DNA of 64,000 nucleotides from Megalobrama amblycephala (Eukaryota; Chordata; Actinopteri; Cypriniformes; Xenocyprididae). The notes under the pieces are model-generated. The model saw only the letters and a list, made by a program, of their open reading frames with translations, did not search any database and was not told the DNA's origin. The DNA is taken from contig NC_063062.1 of assembly GCF_018812025.1 (NCBI RefSeq), positions 1,410,754 through 1,474,753 on the forward strand, in the 5' to 3' direction. Positions 35,483-46,540 of the stretch are shown one piece after another. Made by a program: the position numbers and the translations under genes. Numbering within the stretch: the stretch's first letter is position 1; each line of letters opens with the position of its first letter.

Positions 35483-35866
35483 CTATTTATTAAATGGTCT
35501 CGGGCTGCCGCCCTCTTTATAGATCAGGTCAGTAACACAGTTTATTAATTTCTTGTGATTTTCGTTCAGATCCTGTACATCAGATTTAGAAGATGGCTCA
35601 TGTATACTCTTCCAATCATTCCAATCCATTCTCCTTTTTCTTGAAATCACCACCAAAATTGCTCTTTTAGTAACCTCATGGACTGTCCCAGTAGGAGGAA
35701 CATGTGTGTCACAGCTGAATCCATAATCATTCCAGTTATTTCCTGTCATATAATAGGTAGAATGCTCGAGAATCGTTTCTATTGGATCAGTTTCAAGAAA
35801 CAACTTGTATGCTTTCTCCCACCACTCTTCATTCACTTCCCTGTCTACGTTTGACCAAGTTGCCAT
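35483..35866 (-). CDS. Spliced minus-strand gene, 127-aa unknown protein
   Basis: The coding exon starts with ATG (35864-35866) directly after an acceptor TTTTTCAACAG. The preceding intron (35867-36077, 211 bp) starts with donor GTAAGG. The inferred 5' UTR exon runs from 36078 to about 36240 and is preceded by CCAAT-box and octamer-like (ATTTGCAT) motifs. The protein is tryptophan-rich and soluble, with notable segments MATWSNVDREVNEEWWEKAY, YYMTGNNWNDYGF and RAILVVISRKRRMDWNDWK. There is no signal peptide or membrane segment. The stop is formed in AATAAATAG, so the polyadenylation signal overlaps the last codons. I do not recognise the family. It lies opposite to the array genes. The intact frame and both consensus splice sites favour a real gene, but a remnant of a longer one is possible. 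Confidence 0.55.
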   Translation of the reverse strand: MATWSNVDREVNEEWWEKAYKLFLETDPIETILEHSTYYMTGNNWNDYGFSCDTHVPPTGTVHEVTKRAILVVISRKRRMDWNDWKSIHEPSSKSDVQDLNENHKKLINCVTDLIYKEGGSPRPFNK

Positions 35867-36077
35867 CTGTTGAAAAACAGGGAATAGAAATGAGTGTGCT
35901 AGTGAACAGTTTGCATCAGTATTGTTACTTATTTTAAATTGACATGTATTAAATACACAGATAGTAATATTGATGTATGTAAATATACACCCTTATGAAT
36001 GATATTTTAATGCTCAGTCTGAGCTAGCTAGTTATGCTTCAATCATAATTGATCACAAATGATTATTAAAACCTTAC

Positions 36078-36240
36078 TGTTTAGGCTTTGTGATGTCCTG
36101 TGGCTTCCTGTAAAAGTTATGAGTTGATACAGAGCGGTCGCAGCTGCCTGCACACTTTCAATCCCGTTGTTTGATGTGAAAAGAACAGACACTCGATGAC
36201 TTAGAAAGTCTACAGGGTGTGGTCTATGCAAATGACCAAG
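36078..36240 (-). other. Inferred 5' UTR exon of the 127-aa gene
   Basis: On the minus strand this exon ends AAAGCCTAAACA|GTAAGG (intron starts at 36077). The upper boundary is a guess from the position of the octamer-like ATTTGCAT at about 36217-36224 and the GATTGG motif upstream. No TATA box is seen. Confidence 0.35.
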
Positions 36241-36279
36241 CTGCTTGACCAATCCAGATGTACCATGCATGTCTTTTAC

Positions 36280-36508
36280 AAGCAGTCACGTGCACACTCT
36301 GACATAAGAGTTTATGTCTTTATGTCATTTCTTTTACTGTCTATGGACATAAGAGGGGGCTTGAGCCCCTGCTCTTTTTCTTCCTCGAGAGAAAGTGCCC
36401 TTTTTTTTAAATAAATGAATATATATTCCTGTTTGCGCACAGCTTCCCCTGTCAAAATATATATTTACTGAATAATAATAATAATAATTATAATAATAAT
36501 AATAAATA
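36280..36508. repeat. hAT end fragment and (TAA)n
   Basis: CACGTGCACACTCTGACA and GGGGGCTTGAGCCCCTG with AAAGTGCCC resemble the left end of the element at 11069. 36471-36508 is an AAT-rich microsatellite. Confidence 0.5.
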
Positions 36509-37970
36509 TAGCTGCAAGCAGCAATTACGGGGCCAAGCACAAAAACGGCACAAGAAGCAAGCCAACACGACTGGGAGCATCAGGCTAACTGCAGCAGTGA
36601 GCAATTAAAGACCTATTAAGATCATTTTAGCTAAAAGAGCTGAAAAATGATCAAAAATGAGGATTTATTGGTTCATCACTTTCGACCAATAGGTGGCGCT
36701 GTGTCCAAATTGTTGTGGTATGGTCAGAGTGAGGTGACAATGACACTTGCAAAGTTTGGTGTCAATATGTCAAAGCACTGAAGAGATACAGCTTCAAGAG
36801 TCGTTTTTGCATCATGCCTCAAATTCTTTGCTCTGGTATACGAAAACGGTTTGACATATTGACTTGAAATCCATAACTTTTTGTCGGCATGGTCTGAAGA
36901 TGACATGGTTCAATTTTGGTGAAAATCGGAGCAACGGTCTAGGAGGAGTTCGAAAAAGTAGGTTTTTAAAGAAAAACAATATGGCGGACAAGAAGTTTAG
37001 CTGACTATGGCAAATTTGATATCTACTGTATGTTCTCAGCATGACCCAAGGAATCTACTGAGACATTTTGTTATAACTTTTGACCACAAGGTGGCGCTGG
37101 TCCGAAACTTCTCAGGCTCCTTCAGGGCATTGTGCTGATGACCCATACCGAGTTTCGTAACGATACGCTAATGCGTTCATAAAATACAGCATTTTAGCAC
37201 AAAATTCAAAATGGCCGACGGCCAAAATGGCTGAAGTGGGAAAATTGGACATCATTCGACTCGGCATGATTCCCCGAATCCAACGAGATTTATGATTTTT
37301 GGACAAACCCATCAGAAGTTATAAGCAAAAATAGCCATTTTTCATATCTCCACACCAGTAGGTGGCGCTGCGCCGAAACACTGCATGGTGCCTCAGGTCA
37401 TGCTTGTCATGACATGTACCAAGTTTGGTCTGAATATGATAAAGTGTTACAGAGATACAGCCTTACTTCTATTTTCGCAAGCACTACGTACAATTCGTTC
37501 GTGTGTTTTTCAAAAACGGTTTGAGCAATCAACTTGAATTCCATAACTTTTTGTCAGCATGGTCTGAAGATGATCTGGTTCAATTTTCGTGAAAATCGGA
37601 GTAACGGCCTAGGAGGAGTTCGAAATAGTAGGTTTTTCAGAAAATTCGTCTTGAGCCAAGGAATCAGAAGAAAAAGGAATTTTGTTTCTAGCCCTTATGG
37701 TTCTAAAGTTATTAACATAAACATAAGTGCAACTTTGGACAGCTGGTGGCGCTAGAGGGATTGAGTTAAAGACTCCAAAGTTGCTATGGACAAAGGTCAG
37801 ACTGTCCTCTAACTGTGTGCCAAATTTCACAACTTTCCCGCAAGCGGTTCTATGGGCTGCCATAGACTTCAAGAGCGGAAGAAGAAGAAGAAGAAGAATT
37901 AAAAAAAAAAAAAAAAAGAACGCCAACAATAACAATAGGTGCCTCCGCACCTTCGGTGCTTGGCCCCTAA
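36509..37970. repeat. Long cyprinid repeat, GCTGCAAGCAGCAATTACGG type
   Basis: It starts ATAGCTGCAAGCAGCAATTA and ends CACCTTCGGTGCTTGGCCCC. It contains several diverged internal repeats (GGTGGCGCTG near 36690, 37090, 37360 and 37745; TTCAATTTTGGTGAAAATCGG near 36911 and 37580). It is flanked by TAA-type tracts. Frames inside are short and reflect repeat structure. It is an abundant interspersed family in fish; I cannot name its class. Confidence 0.6.
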
Positions 37971-37984
37971 TAATAAAAATAATA

Positions 37985-38780
37985 GAGGGTATGCACGTGA
38001 CGTCACCGTCGACCGTTAGGACTGCGGTCACGCACACTGAGTGGCAAAAGACTGAGCAGCAGTCGCGAAAAACACACAAAACACATTCAAAACGGGAAAG
38101 AGCTTTGCGGCTGACTGTACAAATAGCTTTGACACAAACCCTGAGGTATATATTTAAAAACTAGAGAAAGCAACAGAAAAAGAAGCAAATGGATCACTGC
38201 AATTCACAGAAACAGCTGGACTCCAGCAGAGAAACATGGATTTGCAGTTATCATTTTGTGTCGAATTGTTGGATTTTGAGGTAAAATCATACTTTATATA
38301 TTGTATTGTTATATATTATGTTGACAACTCATCAATTAAATATTTTCCATCTTATATTATGCATAATTGGGTGTTTTTAAATAAACAACACTGTCAAAAA
38401 CTATACTATAACAGTTTTAGGGCTGGACAATATGACGATATAACATTGATATAAGTGATTACACAGATTTAAACCTACCGATATTGTAGTTATATAAAAT
38501 ATTCACAGGCAGATTTGCTTTTTGTATTCCCCGGCGTCAAATCAGGCACATATAAATGTCAGGAAACACGACTCCTGGCTGCATGTCATTATCCATGGAT
38601 TAGGTTTATTTGACAAGTTGTAAGAAACACTTTCGAGTCCAACCTTTAGTGTAATCGTTAGTTTTACTCGCGTTTTCGCCGTTTCTCCTATTAATCCAGT
38701 TACGCAGCTGGTTCTTTTGCCACTCAGTCTAGCTGAGGGAGCGCGCTTTCGGCGGGAAAGTGACGTCGATGCATACCCTC
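37985..38780. mobile_element. 0.8-kb TIR element GAGGGTATGCA type
   Basis: The ends GAGGGTATGCACGTGACGTC and GACGTCGATGCATACCCTC are inverted. Subterminal GAGTGGCAAAAGACTGAG and its inverse at 38715-38735 extend the TIR. Both flanks are ATAATA-rich, so no target duplication can be scored. 38408-38500 contains a GGGCTGGACAATATGACGAT fragment of another repeat. No gene is seen. Confidence 0.7.
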
Positions 38781-39410
38781 TATAATAAAAACTATATATC
38801 AGGTCGGCCCACCTCATGTTTGCTTCTGGCTGAAAACTTGTGACAACTATTCCCGGGAAAATACAACTGCTGTTTGCGATGAGAAGCGAACATATAAAAG
38901 CCGTAGATGGATCCATCCCGTGCATTTCTTTCAGGTAGCCTATGTGTTCACAAACATGTGAAATTTGTTAAACTATTTAAGGGTGAGATTATTTATACGT
39001 TTAACCACCAGCAACGCATCTGCCTGATTTGATAATAATGCAATTATGTCATATTATAATTTCAGTTATTTTAATGTGCAATGCATTGCGTTTTGAACCA
39101 TGTTAAAGATATTTGTAGGGCTGTCAATGCCAGAAAAGGAGCATCCACGAACCGCATTATTAGACAGTTTTCTAAGGATGCTTGATTTATTAAAACTATT
39201 TAAAAATCATAATACAGCATTACATAAGGCTATTCTTAAATCTACGCATACACAGGATAATCTAATAAAAGTTTAAACCCTCGCTCTGTCTTTGCATGTT
39301 TGATATATGCCACATTCTTGAAGAAATTACTATCAACAAAAAAAAAGTGGCTGAATATTATTATTTAACTAATAATATATTTTTTTAATTATGGTGGTTG
39401 GCTTTAATTG
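38781..39410. repeat. Inverted copy of the 11.7-12.1 kb repeat
   Basis: 39000-39410 is the inverse of 11690-12125 (GCATCCACGAACCGCATTAT versus ATAATGCGGTTCATGGATGC). 38781-38999 is probably part of the same hAT-like remnant. No frame of note is present. Confidence 0.6.
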
Positions 39411-39816
39411 TGGAAGTGATGTCTAGCACTCATTGAAGTATATGCACAAGACATCACTGCCGTTGTCAGAGCGTGATCAGACCTCACTAACTGAGTGCTG
39501 AACGCAGTTGGACAAAGTGGTGTTTTAGAGGTAAAAAATGATATAAATACTGTTTGGTTCATTTCGTGTCTTAGGGCATCAATGTGTCGTCTCAAGCCGC
39601 AGGGTTTAATTTGGATTTGTTTGTGCATGTTTTTTTGACTCTTATTGATAGAGTTCCCATTGACACGCATTATTTGACTGACAGACGCAACGGTTGAAGT
39701 TAAAAAAAATAATCATTTGTGTTCTACTGAAGAAACAAAGTCACCTACATCTTGGATGCGCTGGGGGTAAGCAGATAAACATCAAATTTTCATTTTTGGG
39801 TGAACTATCCCTTTAA
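39411..39816. repeat. Angel-like MITE right part
   Basis: It ends TTTTTGGGTGAACTATCCCTTTAA at TTAA (39813-39816) with the typical subterminal GAAGAAACAAAGTCACC. The left end is not clear. Confidence 0.6.
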
Positions 39817-40640
39817 AACCACAGGGCTGATACAGCCGGTTCAATTTAAAACATTCAAATCAAAACCTGGCTGTAAAAAAAAAAAAAAATGATTTAAAAT
39901 GATGATTAATGATTAAAAACAAAACAAAACGGTAACACTTTTTTATGAAGACCATGCTTATAATGATTTATAGTCCCATTTATACTTACAGCAAGTCAGA
40001 AATGTTCCTAATGTTCCAGTCTTTAAATATAGGATAAAACCTGTACTTTTGCAACAACAGCAGTACTGGAAAAAAATATAAAACAAATACTGAAACAATT
40101 GATAAGCATTTTTAATTAGCAGATCACTGAAGTATTTAGAAATAGCAGATTCCAGTCTCAGTTGGTGTCACAGTTGTTATGTTCGTTTTAGTTTTCATGG
40201 ACTTTTATTTTGTTTTCATTAGTCACATGAGCTCCTTTGTTCTGTTTTCCCACCACAATCAGTCACCATGGACACTGCACTAATCATCACAGCTGTTTGT
40301 CATTTTCAGTTATTTTGTCTGTGTATATTAGTTCAGTTGGTTTGTCTTTGTCGGGTCACATACGTTTCTGGATTGTATTTGTGACTGCCTTCATCTGTGT
40401 CAACCTGTTGGATTTCTAAGTAAAGACTTTGTGTGATTAATCTTCGTCTGAGTTACTACACACCGCGTTACAGTTGGAGGCACAGTCAGGTGTTGAATTT
40501 ATTTTCATTAACTAGACACACAGTAAAATAGGACTCTTTGAATCGGATTTGTTCAGTGTGGTGTTCATACTCACTATGTAAATGATCTACAACAGCGGGT
40601 TACACACTACACGAGCTGACAACAATCTCACTGTCACCCC
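39817..40640. repeat. Partial copy of the 7.4-9.0 kb TIR element, split by an LTR
   Basis: 39988-40165 and 40473-40560 match 7656-7930 (AAATATAGGATAAAACCT, TTGAATCGGATTTGTTCAGT). The solo LTR at 40166-40472 divides them. Neither terminal repeat is present. An A-run lies near 39876-39889. Confidence 0.65.
40161..40477. mobile_element. Solo LTR with 5-bp target duplication
   Basis: 307 bp (40166-40472) start TGTCACAG and end CGTTACA, the TG...CA pattern, with GTTGG on both sides (40161-40165, 40473-40477). The undisturbed sequence CAGTTGGAGG is present at 7840-7849, which confirms the insertion. No internal retroelement sequence remains, so it arose by LTR-LTR recombination. A related partial sequence lies near 49190-49290. 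Confidence 0.85.
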
Positions 40641-41427
40641 AAAGTCGACTTGCACATACTTTTATGGATGGATGCATTTTTTTTTTTTTTTTTTCGGCGC
40701 GTAACTCGTCCCGCGGTTTTTGTCACAGACCCACGGATGAGGTGTCAAATCGTGCGGTTTATTCGGGAATGGTGTGCTATGACTTTTCTAAGCGATCGGG
40801 TGTACGATGTTCACCCGGCAGGCGAAAAAGTAGGCGAAAAAATCCCATTGACTTAACATTGCGACAAACTTTGACGAGTCATAACTCCTAACGAGAATTT
40901 CGTAGAAACATGTGGGTCACCACGTTTGAAGAGGCTGGCAGGCTCTGTCAGACCATACCTCAAAATGGGGTGTAAGTTGTATCCCTGGGGCGCAAGAGCT
41001 GCCCAAAGTTGCCCCATAGACATACTATGGTGAAGCCGTGCCCATGAAACAGTGTGTTTTTCCTACTATGGGAAATTACATAGGGATTTTGTATTGAACA
41101 TAACTCTGGATCACAATGTCATAGAGACAAGGGGGAGGGCTCATTTTACTTAGGCAACCAATCAGTCTCTCTGGATCATTGTGAAGCTATCAAGCCACGC
41201 CCTAGCAACTATATAGCGCACCATAGCAACAAGTTCCATAGACTTCCATTGAAAAAGATCAAAGGAATATCTTTGGATAGAAGTGTCATAGAAACATGAG
41301 GGTGGGCTCATTTAACTTGGGGCAGCAAATGGCCAATCACGACTAACCTTAAACACTTCATAGCCACGCCCTAGCAACCATTTAGAGCACCATAGCAACC
41401 CAAAGCATAGAGGGATATCTTCAAATC
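40641..41427. repeat. Repeat unit flanking the 137-bp satellite
   Basis: A T-run (40677-40694) is followed by CGCGTAACTCGTCCC and degenerate copies of CACGCCCTAGCAACCAT...CACCATAGCAACC. These look like diverged outer members of the satellite that follows. No gene is seen. Confidence 0.5.
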
Positions 41428-42580
41428 TGAATATCATAGAGACATGGGGGTTGGTTTATATCATTCATACTGGCAATCAGCCTTTGCTGTATCATCATTG
41501 GCAGCTGCCAAGCCACTTCCTAGTAACCAAACAGTGTACCCTAGCAACCATTTAGCAAGACCTATATCTCTGCATCAGAAAATCTTTCAGACATGGGGGT
41601 TGGTTTATATCATTCATACTGGCAATCAGCCTTTGCTGTATCATCATTGGCAGCTGCCAAGCCACTTCCTAGTAACCAAACAGTGTACCCTAGCAACCAT
41701 TTAGCAAGACCTATATCTCTGCATCAGAAAATCTTTCAGACATGGGGGTTGGTTTATATTGCCAAGCAGCCTTTGGAGTATCATCATTGGCAGCTGCCAA
41801 GCCACCCCTAGCAACCAAACAGTACCCTAGCAACCGTTTTTCAAGATGTATATCTCTGCATCAGAACATCGTACAGACATGGGGGTTGGTTTATATTGTC
41901 AAGTAGCCTTTGGTGTATCATCACTGGCAGATGACAAGCCACTCCCTAGCAACCAAACAGAGTACCCTAGCAACCGTTTTTCAAGATGTATATCTCTGCA
42001 TCAGAACATCGTACAGACATGGGGGTTGGTTTATATTGTCAAGCAGCCTTTGGAGTATCATCATTGGCAGCTGCCAAGCCACCCCTAGCAACCAAACAGT
42101 ACCCTAGCAACCGTTTTTCAAGATGTATATCTCTGCATCAGAACATCGTACAGACATGGGGGTTGGTTTATATTGTCAAGCAGCCTTTGGAGTATCATCA
42201 TTGGCAGCTGCCAAGCCACCCCTAGCAACCAAACAGTACCCTAGCAACCGTTTTTCAAGATGTATATCTCTGCATCAGAACATCGTACAGACATGGGGGT
42301 TGGTTTATATTGTCAAGCAGCCTTTGGAGTATCATCATTGGCAGCTGCCAAGCCACCCCTAGCAACCAAACAGTACCCTAGCAACCGTTTTTCAAGATGT
42401 ATATCTCTGCATCAGAACATCGTACAGACATGGGGGTTGGTTTATATTGTCAAGCAGCCTTTGGAGTATCATCATTGGCAGCTGCCAAGCCACTCCCTAG
42501 CAACCAAACAGAGTACCCTGGCAACAATTTTGTTAGATGTATATCTCTGCATCAGAACATAGTACAGACATGTACCGATT
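41428..42580. repeat. 137-149 bp tandem satellite, eight units
   Basis: The marker GACATGGGGGTTGG recurs at 41443, 41590, 41739, 41876, 42016, 42153, 42290 and 42427, with spacings 147, 149, 137, 140, 137, 137 and 137. The central units are almost identical and contain CCCTAGCAACCAAACAGTAC. The overlapping short reading frames here merely repeat the satellite and are not genes. Confidence 0.95.
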
Positions 42581-42929
42581 TTTGCCACTGCAAGCACCAA
42601 TCACATTTTCTTCAGGAAATGTACATTCTAGTTTTAAATGTTCTTCACATTAAGGAAAACAAGGTTCTATTAAGAACTGTTCAAAAGAAGACACTTTTTA
42701 GGGAACCAAAAATGGTTCTTCTATGCATCAGTGCCCGTTTTGGGACCTTTATTTTTAAGATTGTAGGAGAGTTTTTCTGTAAAAGGAAAGATATTGGTAG
42801 TTTATTTTCCTGTTTAATGTTCAGTTATGCTTGGACATTTAGAGGAGTTTCTGTAATGCTTTTGAATTTTTTGGTTATCATTATGCAGAAGAGTGTCACC
42901 TGTGTGAAACATGTTAACATGTTTGAAAA
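42581..42929. other. Repeat fragment and AT-rich spacer
   Basis: 42650-42770 resembles the dispersed fish repeat with GGGAACCAAAAATGGTTCTTC. The rest is AT-rich with no gene. Confidence 0.45.
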
Positions 42930-43240
42930 AATACTATAAAGTACAATGGTATTACCATAGTACTCTTTGGAGTGCTTTGGATTACTGTAGTTGCCATGAT
43001 AGATGAATGTGGGTATCATTCACTACTTTGGTATATGTAATAGTACTATAGTATCTCTATCATCACTGTTTTATGGATACAGTTTCAGAGTTATGGCCAA
43101 ACCAGTCTGGAGACATGTGTTGATCTGGGCACTGAATCAAGTATGTGTTTGCGCAACCACTAGGGTTTATAAGCGTGAGCTGGTTAACAAGAGGTTTAAA
43201 CAGGACCTTCACAATCCTCACACACCAGCGCTGACTAGAA
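42930..43240 (+). promoter_or_regulatory. Upstream block and TATA box of array gene 5
   Basis: This is the uninterrupted version of the upstream block: TACAATGGTATTACCATAG, the TATCATCACTG segment, TATA box TTTATAA (43166-43172) and the leader AGGTTTAAACAGGACCTTCA. It supplies the empty-site reference for the hAT at 2002 and helps date the L1 at 17226. Confidence 0.6.
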
Positions 43241-43735
43241 ATGGCAACAGGACCAAAAACAACAACAGAACCAGCAGTGGTCAAAAACATGTATGAACAG
43301 TTTGTTTTAAAAACAAAAAGATACAAAACTAAAGAAGATGAAGAAAAACAAAGAAAGGAACACAGAGAACGACAGCTGAACGAAAACCCAGATGTTCTCT
43401 TCAGAATTAATAGAAAAGGAAAACTGCATGTTCTGCTCTTCAGACCCACGAATGACAGCTGGTGGATAAGAACACTTAAAGATGAATATCCTGACATTTT
43501 TTCTCAGTGGACTTTTCAACATGCTGAGAACGAGCCGATTCGACATGTGATGAATCTCTCTGGTAAACGGAATTTATTGGAAGATTTCTGTAAAAATTTT
43601 CCGAAAAATAGTTTGAAGTCTCTTGTCAATTTGGAGGAAGATGAAGAACTGAGAGCAACAATAGAAGAGCTGGAAGCAAAAATAAAAGATCTAAAATTAG
43701 AAAACAAACATTTGAAACAACAACTACGCAAGTAA
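43241..43735 (+). CDS. Array gene 5: 164-aa core plus coil protein (fullest copy)
   Basis: The frame encodes 164 aa and is the most complete member. Residues 1-45 are basic and charged. The core spans 46-121 with NENPDVLFR (47-55), LLFRPT (65-70), the WW pair (74-75), QWTFQHA (89-95), NLSG (105-108) and FCKNFP (116-121). Residues 132-164 form a leucine-rich coiled coil (IEELEAKIKDLKLENKHLKQ). ATG 43241 has GAAATGG context and sits after the common leader. A donor CAAG|GTACAA lies at 43759. No signal or membrane segment is seen, so a soluble intracellular protein that oligomerises is likely. The family is unknown to me; conserved WW/QWTF residues suggest a small folded domain. Confidence 0.75.
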   Translation: MATGPKTTTEPAVVKNMYEQFVLKTKRYKTKEDEEKQRKEHRERQLNENPDVLFRINRKGKLHVLLFRPTNDSWWIRTLKDEYPDIFSQWTFQHAENEPIRHVMNLSGKRNLLEDFCKNFPKNSLKSLVNLEEDEELRATIEELEAKIKDLKLENKHLKQQLRK

Positions 43736-44089
43736 AGAAGTGCTGCCATAAACACAAGGTACAACACTCAATGCAATTATATTCTTTCAAAACAGCAAAC
43801 GTTGTAGAAATGGTTCAAAATTTTCATAAATTGTTCATAGTCATATCAGACAAATGTGAGTTGAATGTTGTAAGTTTGGTTTAACTGTTTGTTGCTTCCA
43901 TGTTAAAACTGACTTTAAAAGTTGTTCTAACTAACTCCAGTAAAACTCATGAATTAACAAAACATATTTTGGCACCATGCACCAGAAATATTCAACAAAT
44001 CAATAAACTGAACCAAGCTACCCATCTCAACTTTAGCTAAATAAACATGAACAAAAATTAAGTTATGACATTTTTTTCTCATCTCATCA
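43736..44089 (+). other. Proximal intron of array unit 5
   Basis: It aligns with the introns of other units (TTGTAGAAATGGTTCAAAAT; CAGAAATATTCAACAAATCA). A second, diverged copy of the same intron segment occurs at 44964-45210, beyond a transposon, so unit 5 is a hybrid of two copies. Confidence 0.55.
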
Positions 44090-44933
44090 CTTTTGATGAA
44101 TGCCTATGCTATTATTTGTGGGTGGGACAGGTGGGAAACGTCCCCACCACTTTTCACCAGGGTCGACATGTACCTAATACACATGAAACATCTCCAGTTG
44201 ACTAGCAAAGCATTCATTTCATTGGTTTGTTCAATAAGAGGTGATCTGGCACTAGAATGTGTTGTTTTTGATATCATGCTGAGCGTTTGTTGGTGTTGCC
44301 GCTGTTATCAGTGGGATGCAACTGTGCTCTCTGGCGCTCGTGCACAGTCCACATGAAGAGCGCTTTATCACTGAACACAGGTTTTAATGAGAGGAGGGGT
44401 CGTGAACTTAAAAAACGGTGTGTGCTGATGTTACAGTTTATTTATTTACTTTTTCAGGATATCCCTGATTCAAGCCATGGAGAAGGCCTGACCTAACTGA
44501 TGCAGGGTCTGTGCAAGGATGGATTTGCTATTTAAGAAGATTCTTCCCTCGTTGTCTTGCGAGAGAGGACATCGCCTGTGATGTGGATGAAGTGCTATGG
44601 CTAGATCCAGCTAGGCCAAGAGATGATGCTTAGGTGTTTTTTCTATTTTATTTTTATTTATTTTTTTTCATTTAAAATCATGCTTTTGTTTTGTCTCCGC
44701 AAATGTTTTTGTTTGTGTACTATATTGTATTTATAATATGTTCTGATTTTCAGTGCAAAATGTAACCTTTGGAAATGCATGGATGTATTCAATAGTTTTA
44801 CACTGTGGTGAGAAATAAATATTTTCAACTGAGGTGTTCTGCTACTTGTGTGTGTGGATCTGTGAATTGTGTGTAGTGTTTTGACAAAATGAGCCTTGTT
44901 TTTAAAATTGTGCATAACTAATCGTAAAAAACT
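44090..44933 (+). mobile_element. 5'-truncated CAGTTTTTT-type DNA transposon with transposase remnant
   Basis: The right end ATCGTAAAAAACTG is the inverse of the start of the element at 9172. It contains the C-terminal exon of a DDE transposase (44499-44632). The left terminal repeat was not found. Confidence 0.6.
44450..44632 (+). pseudogene. C-terminal exon of an IS630/Tc1-type (DDE_3-like) transposase
   Basis: After an acceptor TTTACTTTTTCAG the sequence encodes, from about 44512, VQGWICYLRRFFPRCLARED and then IACDVDEVLWLDPARPRDDA before TAG. This closely resembles the C-terminus of a multicopy fish transposase related to IS630/Tc1 DDE_3 proteins. A stop lies just upstream of it in the same frame (GYP-stop), so the copy is dead. 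Upstream catalytic exons are not recognisable. It ties the CAGTTTTTTAC terminal repeats to a transposase type. Confidence 0.5.
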
Positions 44934-46540
44934 GCAATTCATGTTTCTTACATTGTACAAATGGTTAAAATGTGTGAAAATGAGTGGTTTGTTGGATTTA
45001 TCTGTTTGTTACTTCCATCATAAAACTGACTTTAAAAGTAGAATAACACTCTGCTTTATTCATGAATGAAAGTGTAGCAAATATTTTTGACACTGAATGT
45101 GTCTGTTTTAAGCTTTCATTTGGTTCTAGTCGAGCTGGGTTAAGGTTTGTTCCAGAGATATACATGTTGAAACAAGTTTTCTAATGATCATAATATATTC
45201 ATAAAGATAAATGAAATGCTGAGAAACTCATGTCATGTACAGTACTTTCAAGAAGACTAATGCAAGTGCAAACAGATACACTAAACATGCGGTCAAAAGT
45301 TCTGTATGAATATACACTATTATTCACATGCACATATTCATCTATAAGCAACTGTTCTGAATTGATTGATTCATGTTTACTCTGAAATAATAGTTATGAG
45401 ATCAGGAATATAACAGCAGCTTATCTGTTTTGTCTCTTCCACACAGAGATCATGTTAACGGGAACCCTTGAAGTCCTTCTGCATCTTTTATTTGTCTTTT
45501 CTGTCATGTTTAGCTGGGATCAAATCTGCCACACAGCTGAATATTGACCACCGACCTTATTTCAGCCATTTAACCAAAAACCCAATAAAAAAAGAACATT
45601 GGCTGTTTCTCATTCTCATTGGCCGTGACTTGTGCGGACTTGAGACAGCCAGGAATCCCAGAATGCATCTTGCACCAACCTGCACGATTGTGAAAACAAA
45701 ACTTTAGACAAGCAAACAAAACATGTTATTTACTAGAGGATCAGACAAGAAGTTTTATTGTTATAAATGAGTCACTTTATAAATGTCTAAAATTAGTCTG
45801 TTAAAAAATATTTATGATACGTATGAATTTAAATTAATTAATTATGTAAAAATTTCTTTCTGAATGAATCTTTTGAATGAATGAAATAACTTTTGAAATA
45901 GTTTATAGTTTATTTTTAATAGAAATAGAAGTTAATCTTTTGAAATAACTGTTGATAGAGTGACACAATTCATGTAAATGAAGAGTGACGCTGTAAAAAT
46001 GTTTTACATGCAGAATTTGAACATGTGCACAAAGTATATGGTGATATTAAGAAGTTCCCTGACACAGTTAATCCAAGATAAACACTGTAATAATAATGAT
46101 CACAGAGAACACTCGAGAGAAGAAACTTGTAACACTTTAAATAACGATGAGAAACGACAAAGGAATGAACAAAACAGGAAGTGCTTACTCATCTAGATAC
46201 ATGTGGGATTCATTAGTGAATGAACAGGAGAACTTAGTAACTATAGGAACTGAACAAAGGAAACATGAACACAAACACTATGAAACAACATAATCCTGAC
46301 TATATGTATTTAGATCCTTTACTCGTTGTTTCTTTTAACCTCACTGTGAATGTGTGTATCATGTGTGTTAAACACCATTTTAAAGCCATAATCTTTAATT
46401 ACATGCTACAAGTATATTATTTAAGCTCAAACATTTTAATGAAGTTTCATTTGCTGATTTAAATACATGCAAACTGCCTCAAAAGCATAGCTTGTGTCTG
46501 TTGCCTTAGAAAATAAATAAATTTATCAAATGACTGAATA
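44934..46540 (+). other. Second intron copy, terminal exon and tail of array unit 5
   Basis: 44964-45210 repeats the unit intron. The acceptor TCTTCCACACAG ends at 45446 and is followed by AGATCATGTTAACGGG. From about 45541 to 45740 unrelated sequence intrudes (GAATATTGACCACCGACC...). 46050-46290 is the tail block with AGAAGTTCCCTGACACAG. No coding region is seen. Confidence 0.55.

Noticed and set aside
41444..42939. Overlapping reading frames of 65-180 codons repeating MYISASEHRTDMG-like peptides
   Set aside because: They are the 137-bp satellite read in shifting frames; there is no promoter, splice signal or domain.
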